From: Micropterix aruncella
Lineage: Eukaryota; Arthropoda; Insecta; Lepidoptera; Micropterigidae
DNA: 64,000 bases
NCBI GenBank assembly: GCA_944548615.1
Contig: OX155978.1
Coordinates: 1,526,642-1,590,641, forward strand
Direction of reading: 5' to 3'
The translations under genes were made by a program, and so were the position numbers. Of the stretch, positions 1 to 9,388 are shown one piece after another; the first letter of the stretch is position 1; every line of letters starts with the position of its first letter. The notes under the pieces were generated by a model. It saw only the letters and a program-made list of their open reading frames with translations. It searched no databases and had not been told where the DNA came from.

Positions 1-246
1 GTCATTGAAATTGTTACTTGTTCGCCACAGAAATGCATTTTGCCTATAGTTGGTACCAGCACGAGGAACATGAAGAGCAGGGTTAAATCTATTGAGTTTG
101 GAAGGAACACGGAGATTAATTTTATTTAGTAAGTCAGGACAGTTAATATTATTGGAGGTAATTTTTATCAAAAAGGTTAAGTCCGCGGTTTCACGGCGCT
201 TAATCAAGGGGAGGATATGAAATTTCTTGCATAAATTGAAACTTTT
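1..246 (-). pseudogene. LINE reverse transcriptase C-terminal fragment, cut by the BEL/Pao insertion
   Basis: The minus strand encodes the part that follows the RT palm in Jockey/CR1-type non-LTR retrotransposons: a segment reading RRETADLTFLIKI, then NINCPDLLNKI and LRVPSKLNRF, in the order usual for that family. The copy runs off the window at base 1 and stops at base 246 where the BEL/Pao 3' LTR begins. The upstream half of the same copy resumes beyond the other LTR at 19152. The visible frame has no stop codon, so the LINE copy was little decayed when it was hit. RT identity is clear; the clade is inferred. Confidence 0.8.
242..246. repeat. 5-bp target site duplication of the BEL/Pao element (left copy)
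   Basis: CTTTT directly precedes the left LTR and also directly follows the right LTR (19152-19156). Five bases is in the range usual for BEL/Pao. The right copy sits in a T-run, so the match is less informative than usual. Confidence 0.65.
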
Positions 247-866
247 TGTGCGATATCCCGCCTCGTAACTATGCCGTCTGACGGGGATATCAATTGGGTT
301 ACTGGTGGATCATTCGGTTGCTTGTGCAAAGTTTAGTTGACAGTGGAAGCGTTTGAAAACTTATGATGAGTATTGAGAGGTGATTTATCGATATGGCGAT
401 CGCTAATCAAAACCCACGTACCTTGACGGTCATGTAGCTGCAGCAGTGGGATGCGCGCTGCTGTGTCCGCGTTTTCGTAGCGCGCACGGCACGATCGAGG
501 GATTCGTGCGGCGTGTTCGGCGCGGCACGTGCGCTGCTCCAAGTGTATGTCGCGGGCGACGCGCTGTTTCCTGTGGGGTGCAGTCGTAACACTCCCGTAG
601 AATCGCTTGTGCCTTTTACAACGAATCCGAGTCCGCGATTCCGAGACAACAAACGAGGTTTTTGTCTAAGTCGGCGAGGCCGTGACAGCGGTCGAAAATC
701 GTTGCTACCGTTCGAATTGACAGACTGACCAGCCGCCCGTTCGAAAGCGGGCAATGTTGCCAACTGTCAGGTTTTTGTGAGTTGACAGCTCTCACCAATC
801 GATAATTGAATTATGCAAAATATAATATTAAAATGAATTCGAATTTATCAATAACAATATCGAACA
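247..866 (-). repeat. BEL/Pao 3' LTR (620 bp)
   Basis: Direct repeat of 18532-19151 with the same length. On the minus strand it begins TGTTCGATATTG and ends GATATCGCACA, so it has TG...CA ends. By eye only about three single-base differences separate the two copies. It carries short open frames on both strands that are copied exactly in the other LTR and are not genes. Confidence 0.93.
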
Positions 867-876
867 TACCCCCCAG
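867..876 (-). other. Candidate polypurine tract of the BEL/Pao element
   Basis: On the minus strand a GCTGGGGGGTA run directly abuts the start of the 3' LTR, where plus-strand DNA synthesis is primed. The purine run is short but correctly placed. Confidence 0.55.
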
Positions 877-1028
877 CAGAGAAAGGGTCCAGCCCTTGAT
901 TGAAACAAAAAGGCGCTGAGATATTGATACAGAAGGGTAAATAAGGGAAAAAGGTAGAAGTACGTAAAAGAAATAAAAGAAATGAAAATAGATAAAAGTA
1001 AATTAAGTAATGTGGGGCGAAGGCGTGG

Positions 1029-1881
1029 TTAAACCGAAGGGTCAGATCGGGGTACGACCACGATCTTAACCATGGGACGAGTCAAAATACCTTGCTGTGT
1101 CCTAAGCCGTACAACTCGGACAATACCGTCTTTGCCCGGGCAAAGCTCGATGATACGGCCCAAAGACCATTGTAGTGGGTGAGCATTATCGTCCTTTATT
1201 AAAGCTATGTCGTCCAACTGAGGCGTTGGTACTGATTTCAGCCACTTTGCTCTTTGTTGTAGAGTATTGAGGTATTCAGCATGCCAACGACGCCAAAACT
1301 GACCAATGAGTGAACGCAGCATCCGGTATCGAGACAGCAGATGCAAAGATACCTCTGGCTGTGGTTTCTCTAGAACCGCCACGAAGGGCTCCCCAATGAG
1401 CAAATGTCCCGGCGTAAGGACATCCGTCTCGGCAGGGGAGGAGGAGAGAACGCATAGAGGTCGGGAATTTAGAACGGCCTCCACTCCGGCGAAGAGCGTT
1501 GATATTTCAGAAAAGGTCAGATGCGCATCGCCGACCACTCTCTTGAGAAGTGATTTGGCAGATTTGATCGCAGCCTCTGCCAGTCCGTTGAAATGTGGTC
1601 CTGTAGGAGGCGTGTTATGAAAGGTGACGGTTTTTTTAGCCAAAGCGTCACTTATATTGTGTTGGACACTCGGATCCATGAAGTATTTAGTGACGTCGTC
1701 TAGGTATCGACGAGCACCAATGTAATTTGTACCGCAGTCAGAATAGACGTCGGTACAAAACCCTCTTCGAGAGGTGAATCGAAAAAATGCCGACAGAAAG
1801 TCGTCAGTTGTAAGGCTAGGAACAACTTCCAAATGAACGGCCTTTGTGGCGAGGCAGACGAAAACACACAGGTACGCCTTG

Positions 1882-1884
<3 letters not shown>
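1029..1884 (-). pseudogene. BEL/Pao pol, integrase catalytic core and C-terminal DUF5641-type domain
   Basis: This is the last part of pol. It carries the second integrase aspartate in VYSDCGTNYIGARR and the glutamate in HFNGLAEAAIKSAKSLLKRV, followed by the WRRWHAEYLN and HPLQWSLGRI segments typical of the C-terminal domain of BEL integrases, and then a stop codon. The first catalytic aspartate lies in the upstream piece ending at 6615. The two pieces are parted by the LINE at 1885-6614, flanked by a 4-bp duplication, and the frame continues across it. The frame is open throughout. Integrase would insert the cDNA into host DNA; this copy cannot make it as one protein because of the insertions. 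Confidence 0.9.
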
Positions 1885-1912
<28 letters not shown>

Positions 1913-2371
1913 TTTAACAATTCATTTACAAGTGCACAAGTATCACTAATAATCATATCAATAAAAAAATATATATAATTAAAATTAAAATTAAAATTAA
2001 ACACGGCCGATATGAGCATTAGCATTTAAGTACTGCTGCTGCCCAACTAAGTGCCAGGACTTGTTCCAGGGCAGCTAGCTCTCTAGTTTTTATAGGTATC
2101 ACATATATTCGGCAATGAAATAAAAAAAAAATAAATAAAAAGGAAAAGAAATATATATATTCCCGTCACCATTACAAATTATAACTAATAATCACTAACT
2201 AATGATCACAATAGGAAATAAAACACAAAAATAAATAATCGTGTTAATAAAATAAAAATAAAATAAAATGTCAAATGATATCAAACAATAGTCACCAAAA
2301 TTTATGAATAAGTAATAGTAATAAATAAAATAAAAAAAAGTCAAAGAAAACAATAATAATAATAAGAAATG
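1885..2371 (-). repeat. LINE 3' UTR and (AAAT)n tail
   Basis: AT-rich non-coding stretch after the ORF2 stop, ending in tandem AAAT units at 1885-1911 on the minus strand. No other element is visible in it. Confidence 0.7.
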
Positions 2372-5356
2372 TCAGGGATAATTGTCTCGGTATATTAATT
2401 TGTGGATATTTTGCCGGGCGTCATATTTTAGCCAGGAATCAATTTTGGCTTTAAAAGAAGAAGAAGACTTCGGCACATACATTTTTAAATCTTCATCTAG
2501 GATATTAAAGATCCTGGGGGCTATGTACACAAAATGCCTCTGCCCAAAAGTGGTCTGCATTCGAGGGACGTCAAAATGTATAGTTCGGGATTGCCGCGTG
2601 CAGATTGTTTGCTGGGTTCTTATTGCGGTCTCTAAATTAGTATGATAGTCACAGAGCGCCGTTTTCACGTATAGTTGAGGTACATCTAGCACGTTATATT
2701 CTTTGTAGAGATCATCTGAAGAGTATCTCCAAGGCTTTCTCTTTATAATTTTAAGTATTATAATTTTAAGTAGCTTTTGAGCTCTAATCAAGGGCTCCAT
2801 ATGAATTTTCGCTGCACCTCCCCACTCTATGATCCCATAGGTTAGGATAGATTGGCACAGGGCATGGTATACTATCTTAAGTGTCCTTTGGTCCAGAATG
2901 CCTCTAAGGTCTTTGAAAATATACGTGAGTTTCCTAACTTTTGCCGACAGCTCCATTATGTGGGTGCTCCATTGTAGCCGGTAATCAATTAATATACCAA
3001 GATATTTAATGTTGTCAACTTTATTGAGATTAATACATTTACAGTTTTCGGGGTTAAGACAATCTCTGTGGAGTTTCAGAATATGCTCTTGTTTTGGTTG
3101 AGCTACACTGGTGGCACTAAATGTTATGTACATGGTTTTTTGCGCATTGAGTGATAGTAGTGCACCATCTAACCACAATACTACTTTCCGAAGTCCCATA
3201 GAAGCCTTTTCAAAGGTCTCTTTCCAAGTTTTTGCCTTGAAAAGTAGAGCGGTGTCATCGGCAAAAGTAACAACTTGTCCACCAATAGTTTGATTACAAA
3301 GCTCATTAATATATATTAAAAACAATATCGGACCAAGGACACTACCTTGCGGAACACCATATTTGAGAGGCGCGGGATCACTATGGATACTACCAAGTTT
3401 TGTTATTTGCTTTCGACCTGACAAGTAACTCTCAAACCATTTTAGTGTGATCGAGGTAACACCTATGTCGTTTAGCTTCTCCAAAAGTTTGTCGTGACTA
3501 ACCGTGTCAAATGCTTTTGTTATGTCAAGGAATACTCCCAGACATTTGTTTCCTTTGTCTACTGCTTCCACGACAAATTGTGTAACCTCGGCTATAGCTT
3601 TGTTGGTTCCTTGTCCTTCCCGAAATCCATATTGGTTTGGTGATAAAATATTATGTATGTTTAGATACTCCGTTAATCTTTTTTTTGCCGCTTTTTCTGT
3701 TAATTTGGAAATACAGCTTAACAGGGAAATAGGTCTGTAATTGTTGACACTTTTTTTATCTCCGTTTTTGAAGATAGGTACGACTAAAGACGTTTTTAGG
3801 TTGCTTGGAAAGATACCCGTACGAAAGCTTTGATTTATTAGCCAGCTTATAGGTGCCGCTAATTGTTTGTGAGCAGATCTAAATAATTCCGAACTTAGTC
3901 CGTCAATCCCGGGAGCTGAGTTGGGCTTTAGAGTACATATAATTTTGTTAATTTCCTCGGCGGTAGTAGGACGTAGATAAAAAGAAGCGGGGAAGTTGTT
4001 TGTCCGCGTTTGGATAGTTGGGGGGCCATTTGTCGTGATGTTAAAATTTTCAGATATCAATTTGCATCCTACGTTCGACATAAACTCATTTACATAGTTT
4101 GCCATAGCATACGGCTCTTGTTGAAGAGTCATTACACCTTTTTCAGTACACAGCTCGCTGATATCATACTTTGGTGAACATATGTCCGTCGCACTTTTAA
4201 TAGAGCGCCATATTTTCCTAATGTCCCCATGTGATGCTTCAATTTCGGATTTGTAGAATTTTTCTTTTGTTGTTTTTATAATCCTAATACACCAGTTCCT
4301 ATATTTGATAAATTTATTTTTTAAAGTTATGTCTGTAGGATCTCTTTTACATGCCGAGTGGAGTCTATTTCGTTCGTGAATGCTTTTTACAAGTCCAGGA
4401 GTGATCCACGGTTTTAATTTTAGTTTTTTGTGTGAGATTTTTAGAATTACCTTGTTAGAATTTTTCTCAACAAGTTTACTTAAGGTATTTGTAAACATAA
4501 TAGAGGCTTGATTTACATCATTCGTATTATAAAGTGGAGTCCAATCAAAATGTTCAAGAGCAGCAGCAATAGATTCATAATTTATTTTAGCTGTTTTTAT
4601 AACGGTTGTTTTTTTGAAATTTGGTTTATAACCGAGCAGGTTAAAAAATAAAACATAGTGATCAGTTATTGTAGACTGGTAGATGGCTTCATTACTGTTC
4701 AGTTTCGATCTGATCATTATATGATCTATGCAAGTAGCTGTATCTTGGGATTCTCTAGTTGGTTTATTTATCAAACATTTTAGGCCATGCATTGCCATCA
4801 AATTCATGTAATCGGTGACTTGTCGAGAATTATTATTTAAAACATCTATATTTGTATCGCCTGTCATTATGAGGTGTTGTTTTGTTGCATTCATAGCTAA
4901 AAGATGCTCTAAAGATACTAAAAATTCAGTTATATTTTGTGTTGATGGGCTTCTATAAATTGCAATTATGCAGATATTATTTTCAACGGTTATCTGGAGG
5001 CAGTTAGAGCTATTAAGGCAATTTTCATTCACTGTACATGATAGAGTTTCCTTTACATATACGAGGACTCCATCATTTTGAAGGTTGTTGTTTTTGGTGC
5101 AATGTGCGACATAACCTTTAATAGGTTTTGGCTGGTAATGACTATTTATCCAACATTCGGTTAATATTAGTACATCCAGGTCTATATTAAGGTCTTGCAA
5201 AAGTATTAATAGTTCATTAAAATGTTTATTGACACTGCGAATATTAAGGCAAATAAATCGCAGTGAAGATTTTTTGTAAAATATTTTTTTACACACATCT
5301 ATATCATCAGACACTATTAATCTATCTGTATTGAGAAAATCAACTTCATCTATCAT
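2372..5356 (-). CDS. LINE ORF2: endonuclease and reverse transcriptase, intact
   Basis: This 994-residue frame encodes an APE-type endonuclease (about residues 35-245) and a reverse transcriptase (about 470-740). Endonuclease motifs are LNIRSVNKHFNEL, LTECW, YRSPS, GDTNID and TDHY. RT motifs include ITKAFDTVSHD and the FADD catalytic box in TFADDTALLF. The C-terminal thumb-like part reads TYGIIEWGG. The endonuclease nicks the target and the RT copies the element RNA at the nick. The ATG lies seven bases after the TGA of the preceding ORF. No stop or frameshift is seen, so the protein could be active. It is a CR1/Jockey-group enzyme without RNase H. The related fragment at 33347-33978 belongs to the same broad group. 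Confidence 0.92.
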   Translation of the reverse strand: MIDEVDFLNTDRLIVSDDIDVCKKIFYKKSSLRFICLNIRSVNKHFNELLILLQDLNIDLDVLILTECWINSHYQPKPIKGYVAHCTKNNNLQNDGVLVYVKETLSCTVNENCLNSSNCLQITVENNICIIAIYRSPSTQNITEFLVSLEHLLAMNATKQHLIMTGDTNIDVLNNNSRQVTDYMNLMAMHGLKCLINKPTRESQDTATCIDHIMIRSKLNSNEAIYQSTITDHYVLFFNLLGYKPNFKKTTVIKTAKINYESIAAALEHFDWTPLYNTNDVNQASIMFTNTLSKLVEKNSNKVILKISHKKLKLKPWITPGLVKSIHERNRLHSACKRDPTDITLKNKFIKYRNWCIRIIKTTKEKFYKSEIEASHGDIRKIWRSIKSATDICSPKYDISELCTEKGVMTLQQEPYAMANYVNEFMSNVGCKLISENFNITTNGPPTIQTRTNNFPASFYLRPTTAEEINKIICTLKPNSAPGIDGLSSELFRSAHKQLAAPISWLINQSFRTGIFPSNLKTSLVVPIFKNGDKKSVNNYRPISLLSCISKLTEKAAKKRLTEYLNIHNILSPNQYGFREGQGTNKAIAEVTQFVVEAVDKGNKCLGVFLDITKAFDTVSHDKLLEKLNDIGVTSITLKWFESYLSGRKQITKLGSIHSDPAPLKYGVPQGSVLGPILFLIYINELCNQTIGGQVVTFADDTALLFKAKTWKETFEKASMGLRKVVLWLDGALLSLNAQKTMYITFSATSVAQPKQEHILKLHRDCLNPENCKCINLNKVDNIKYLGILIDYRLQWSTHIMELSAKVRKLTYIFKDLRGILDQRTLKIVYHALCQSILTYGIIEWGGAAKIHMEPLIRAQKLLKIIILKIIKRKPWRYSSDDLYKEYNVLDVPQLYVKTALCDYHTNLETAIRTQQTICTRQSRTIHFDVPRMQTTFGQRHFVYIAPRIFNILDEDLKMYVPKSSSSFKAKIDSWLKYDARQNIHKLIYRDNYP

Positions 5357-5360
5357 TGGT

Positions 5361-6224
5361 TCACGATTGAATGTACCTAGTAGTTGTTGTCTCTGTAATT
5401 AAAGCACGGTGTGAACAGAAATGCGTATAAAGAGTAACAAATTTGGTGAGTTTACCACAGATATAACAGTGATAATGCAGAGCTCTTTTCTTTGTAAAAA
5501 AAATTTGTGTAATGACTCTCCAACATAGTGTAATTGATGCAATTGACATTATGTAGTTTGAAATATTCGGACTATGTGTAGTGTAGTAAATAAAGTAAAA
5601 CAGTATTAATGTTAATAATTGTGAAAAACATATGAACAGTTTAAGGATAAAATTAAATATAATAATCGCAGTCAAATTAGGAAACAGATAAAAAATTATA
5701 GCGAAAGATAAATTATCAGTTATATTTAATAAATACAGGTGGCGCAATAATATTGATATGGATAAAGTTAGCCAAATACATCTATAATACTTCCATAAAA
5801 TGTCATATTCAATGGATATAAAATACAATAAATTCCACACATAAAACCAGTCTTTCATATAAATAGTATGCATAGTATTATTCAATATTAATAAACATTT
5901 CACAAAATTTCTATTGAAATTTAAAATTGCCATAATAAAATGGGGAACTAAATTATGTTGCAGTATCTTAAGGATATTTATAAAATTAAAGAATGTGTAT
6001 ACGCAAACCGGCACGCTCCGACTATAATGTAAATTGTCCCAGGGCATATATAGCAATAAATAAACGCAGTTCAAATTATAAAAAATACTTTGCACACCGT
6101 TCCTACTTTGGACTATTTTATTGGCCTTATTCTGCTTTTTAAATAGAACGCTGCATAATACACATAAAATATAGTATTTAAACATCCAATATGATATGTC
6201 CGCATCCGATAATTTCAAGAACAC
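5361..6224 (-). CDS. Hydrophobic 287-aa ORF between LINE ORF1 and ORF2, function unknown
   Basis: An 864-nt open frame lies wholly inside the LINE, 63 nt after the ORF1 stop and ending just before the ORF2 ATG. In sequence this AT-rich a frame this long is very unlikely by chance. The product is rich in F, I, L and Y, with about six or seven hydrophobic stretches that could cross a membrane, for example LSFAIIFYLFPNLTAIIIF and WLTLSISILLRHLYLL. The C-terminus is basic with a Cys/His cluster, CYICGKLTKF followed by THFCSH. I know of no matching domain. It could be a genuine extra LINE protein, or an AT-rich linker left open by chance; the length favours the first. Confidence 0.5.
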   Translation of the reverse strand: MFLKLSDADISYWMFKYYILCVLCSVLFKKQNKANKIVQSRNGVQSIFYNLNCVYLLLYMPWDNLHYSRSVPVCVYTFFNFINILKILQHNLVPHFIMAILNFNRNFVKCLLILNNTMHTIYMKDWFYVWNLLYFISIEYDILWKYYRCIWLTLSISILLRHLYLLNITDNLSFAIIFYLFPNLTAIIIFNFILKLFICFSQLLTLILFYFIYYTTHSPNISNYIMSIASITLCWRVITQIFFTKKRALHYHCYICGKLTKFVTLYTHFCSHRALITETTTTRYIQS

Positions 6225-6287
6225 ATTATTTGACTTTGAATTTCTGGTTTGTTTATATATTTTTTGACAGCCGCGGGAGATTGCCAG

Positions 6288-6614
6288 TCACAAGTTTGCA
6301 AGTTTTTTGTCGTGATTTATCAGTATAGCCGGAGCGCCCTCTATTTTGCGAATATAAATATTACCTCCATTTACCCAGTGGAATTTATAGTTTTTCGTCC
6401 TGGCAATTATTTTAGACTGCGTATATAGATATTTCATCCGGGGTGTGAGATACTCACACATATAAATCGGTGTGGCGTTACCAGCTGCTATACCAATATG
6501 GGCCGTGTTCAACTTTTGGGAATTTATCTTGAAATTGCGATTAAAAGATTTAATGGATTTTAAGAAATCATCCCGAGTTTGTTGTCTTCTGAAGATGCAG
6601 ATTATGGATATATG
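6288..6614 (-). pseudogene. LINE ORF1, C-terminal FP-like domain, 5'-truncated
   Basis: The last 108 codons of ORF1 remain, fused in frame by the insertion to BEL integrase sequence upstream. The segments RDDFLKSIKSFNRNFK, CEYLTPRMKYLY, FHWVNGGNIYIRK and GAPAILI follow the order of the C-terminal domain shared by lepidopteran LINE ORF1 proteins and FP-type proteins. ORF1 proteins bind element RNA. The N-terminal part is missing because the LINE is 5'-truncated. Confidence 0.75.
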
Positions 6615-8450
6615 GTATAACTTGGCATTTCGGTGTGGGCCAGATTTAAGAAGGAACGGCCCTCCGAAATCTGTTGATACCCTTATAAAGGGTCGTACTT
6701 GTTCCACCCGACACTGTGGTAAGTCTCCCATCGGCGGTGATTTAGGAGCAGCTCCTAGTCGGAAGCAACGTCGACAGAGGGAGAGCTGATGTCTAATCGC
6801 GCGACGAGCAGACAAGATCCAGAAGCGTCTCGCTAAAATGGCATGTAAGGTAGAAGGCCCACAATGAAGATGCATTATATGATAATGCTGAATGAGTAAC
6901 CTTGTAAAATGGTGAGAACGAGGCAACAGAACTGGATGTTTCCTCTCCTCTGGTAAGTTTGAGTATCGGATTCGTCCTCCAACTCTAAGGAGCCCAGAGG
7001 CGTCCACATACGGAAATAGTTTGAAAACGCGGTTTGAAGGATTCTTGCCTTTTGCTAATAGCTCGAAATCGACTTCAAATTCGGAGTGTTGAACAAAACG
7101 TATACAAGTGTTTAGAGCTGACGCACGCTCTGAAACGGACAACGGTCCGGCAAGCTTAGAGGGAAATCGTAGGTTGCTAATGAAGCGAAGACACCACGCA
7201 GTCACATTTATAAGCTTATCGAAAGAGCTATAATTTTCAATCCACGGTGTAGTGACCGTGGAGGAGGTGCACGCAGTCATGGACATTCGACGAATGCCTG
7301 CCAGTTTGTCGGATGAGAGCGGAACAATATTTTTCGGCCAGTCGGCATCAGGTTTTGACAGCCATAACGGTGACCACCACAAGTCGTGATCAAGTAGCTC
7401 TTCGGGCGAAATGCCCCTGGATGCACAGTCCACCGGGTTAAGCTTGGTAGGAACGTACCTCCATACCTCTGGGTCGACCAGAGAAATGATTTGCGAAACA
7501 CGATTTGACTCGAATACCTGTAATAGGTGCGGAGGGGTTTTCAGCCAAGAAAGAGCGACCGTAGAGTCCGACCAACAAGTTAGTTCCAGATGACCTACTT
7601 GAGAGGTCAGGGAAGCTCGAATATGAGAAGCGGTTCTAGCTAGAAGCAACGCCGCACACAATTCAAGTTTGGGAATAGTCAGTTTAGTTTTGATTGGGGC
7701 AACCTTAGTTTTCCCTATTAGAAGGTGAATAGAAATTAACCCATCGTGATGAATCACCCGGAGATAAACGGCGCAAGCATATCCAGATGAGGATGCATCA
7801 CAAAAACCGTGAAGTGAGTATCCTTCCGAGTTTGGAGTTAAAATAAAGCGATTGATTTTGACCGAACACAAACTGGGTAAGCCCTGCAAGAATGAGTCCC
7901 ATTCACGGACAATATGTTCTGGAGGAGGTTCATCCCACTCAGCACCTAGAAGCCAGAGTTGTTGCAGAAGAAGTTTAGCCCGAAAGACGACTGGAGAGAG
8001 CCAGCCACAGGGGTCGAAAATACGCGCCACTGTTGATAGAATGGAACGCTTTGTACAAGGGCCTGAACTCACATTTTGAAATGCGTAAGAAAAGGTATCA
8101 TCCTTGGGGCTCCACTGAACCCCAAGAACTTTGAGAAACAACTGATCATCTGAAGTATCAAAGTCAAGAGGGACTTCACAATGATCATAAGGGAGGTCAT
8201 ACAGCAACTCTGGAGAATTTGAGGACCATTTCCTTAAATCGAACCCACCGAGGGACAATAACGAAATTATATCGGATTTCAGTGTCTGAGCAGCTTCGAT
8301 GGTGTCAGAACCCGTTAAAATATCGTCGACGAAAATGTCGTGAAGAATAGCGGGCGACGCCTGTGGGAATCGCTCTTCGTTCTCGTACGCGAGTTGATGT
8401 AAGCAACGCATAGCAAGGAACGGCGAACAGGTCTCACCATAGGTAACAGT
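6615..8450 (-). pseudogene. BEL/Pao pol, C-terminal RT, RNase H and integrase N-terminus
   Basis: The frame is open from the P-element junction to the LINE junction. RT catalytic box FVDDILTG is at about 8317-8340. The pol connection holds FDPCGWLSPVVFRAK. RNase H shows HGFCDASSSGYA, KLTIPKLELCAALL and CWSDSTVALSWL. The integrase HHCC zinc site follows (HYHIMHLHCG and LCRRCFR), then the first catalytic aspartate in RVSTDFGGPF. All motifs are intact. At 8442-8450 the P element entered and at 6615 the LINE entered; both leave the BEL reading frame in register on either side. Confidence 0.9.
8442..8450. repeat. 9-bp target site duplication of the P element (left copy)
   Basis: GGTAACAGT lies directly outside the left end and again directly outside the right end at 12725-12733. 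P elements usually give 8 bp, so the ninth base may be chance. Confidence 0.8.
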
Positions 8451-9388
8451 CTTAGAGTATATATAAAAAAAATAGAGCGCGCGCTTCAAACTGGTCGCTT
8501 GGAGCCGAACGTAGACAGGTGTGCTATAGATGTTTATACCGTATATTGATGGAGATGCGAGAAATAGGGAGTGACCACGCGCTCGCCAATCGACTAGTCG
8601 ATTACGGATAGCACTCACTCGACTCGACATTGTAAATTGTTGTACATTGTAATTGTTGACATTGTAACAGTTTACTGACATACACGCTCAATTACGTCGT
8701 CTTCTCGTAAGGATGTCAACCAACGTCGCTCCGCCTCCCATAATTTCTTGCGCAGGAAAGAGAAGATATGAGTGCTGTGCGGCGATGCTGTATTTTGCCA
8801 TCTCATAGATGAATAAAAACACTCCCTGTCAGTGGCGGCGACAAAACTCTAGTGTAGTAAAGAGAAGCTTAAAATTATTTTTTAAAACATAAGAAATATA
8901 TATACATTTATAAAAATGTTTATTGGTTTGTAACCATTTGACCCCAATATGCCATAAAGGCAAGAAATTAAAAAAAATAGTTCATGATGTTTTAAACGTG
9001 TTTATTTTAATCACATTTTAGAATATCTACAAAATAATATTGTAATTAAGGCCGCCATTATTTTTTTGTCGAAAATTATTCAAATCAACAAATTATATCT
9101 ACTCGATCTTCAGTGTTCACGATAAAATAGGACAAGCAATGTAGTTTTATGTGATTGGATGTATGCCTAAGGCTTATTTTAGTGGAAAATACAAAGGTAC
9201 AGGAAGATGTAATTTTGATAACAGAAATACAATTCTGTTCTCAAAAATTACAGCTTCCATTGAGCAATAATAACTAAAACCTCAGACGTAGGTAGAATCA
9301 TAGAATCTGGTCTAAGCGCAGTCAGCTAGTATTCGACTAGACTGTATTCAGATCGCCCGCTTGGAGGATCCAAACCCTTAAGTATCCG

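Larger units (their letters stand above)
1885..6614 (-). mobile_element. CR1-like LINE inserted in BEL pol, 5'-truncated within ORF1
   Basis: A 4.7-kb minus-strand non-LTR element lies between two copies of GTAT (1881-1884 and 6615-6618). It ends in an (AAAT)n tail at 1885-1911. In order it holds the last 108 codons of ORF1, a 287-codon hydrophobic ORF, and a complete ORF2 of 994 codons. Loss of the ORF1 start is the usual result of incomplete reverse transcription. The clean ORF2 points to a very recent insertion. CR1/Daphne-like placement is an inference from the endonuclease and RT motifs and the ORF1 domain. Confidence 0.88.

Noticed and set aside
333..798. Several open frames of 60-118 codons in the left LTR, repeated at 18618-19083
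   Set aside because: They overlap on both strands inside an LTR, are copied exactly with it, and have no domain.
867..1028. An env-like gene between BEL integrase and the 3' LTR
   Set aside because: Only about 160 bp of AT-rich non-coding DNA lies there.
5361..6224. The hydrophobic ORF as a host membrane-protein gene
   Set aside because: It lies wholly inside the LINE between ORF1 and ORF2 on the same strand, so any role belongs to the element.
8451..8681. N-terminal extension of the BEL RT frame up to an ATG at 8681
   Set aside because: This part is P-element end sequence; RT homology begins at the junction 8450.
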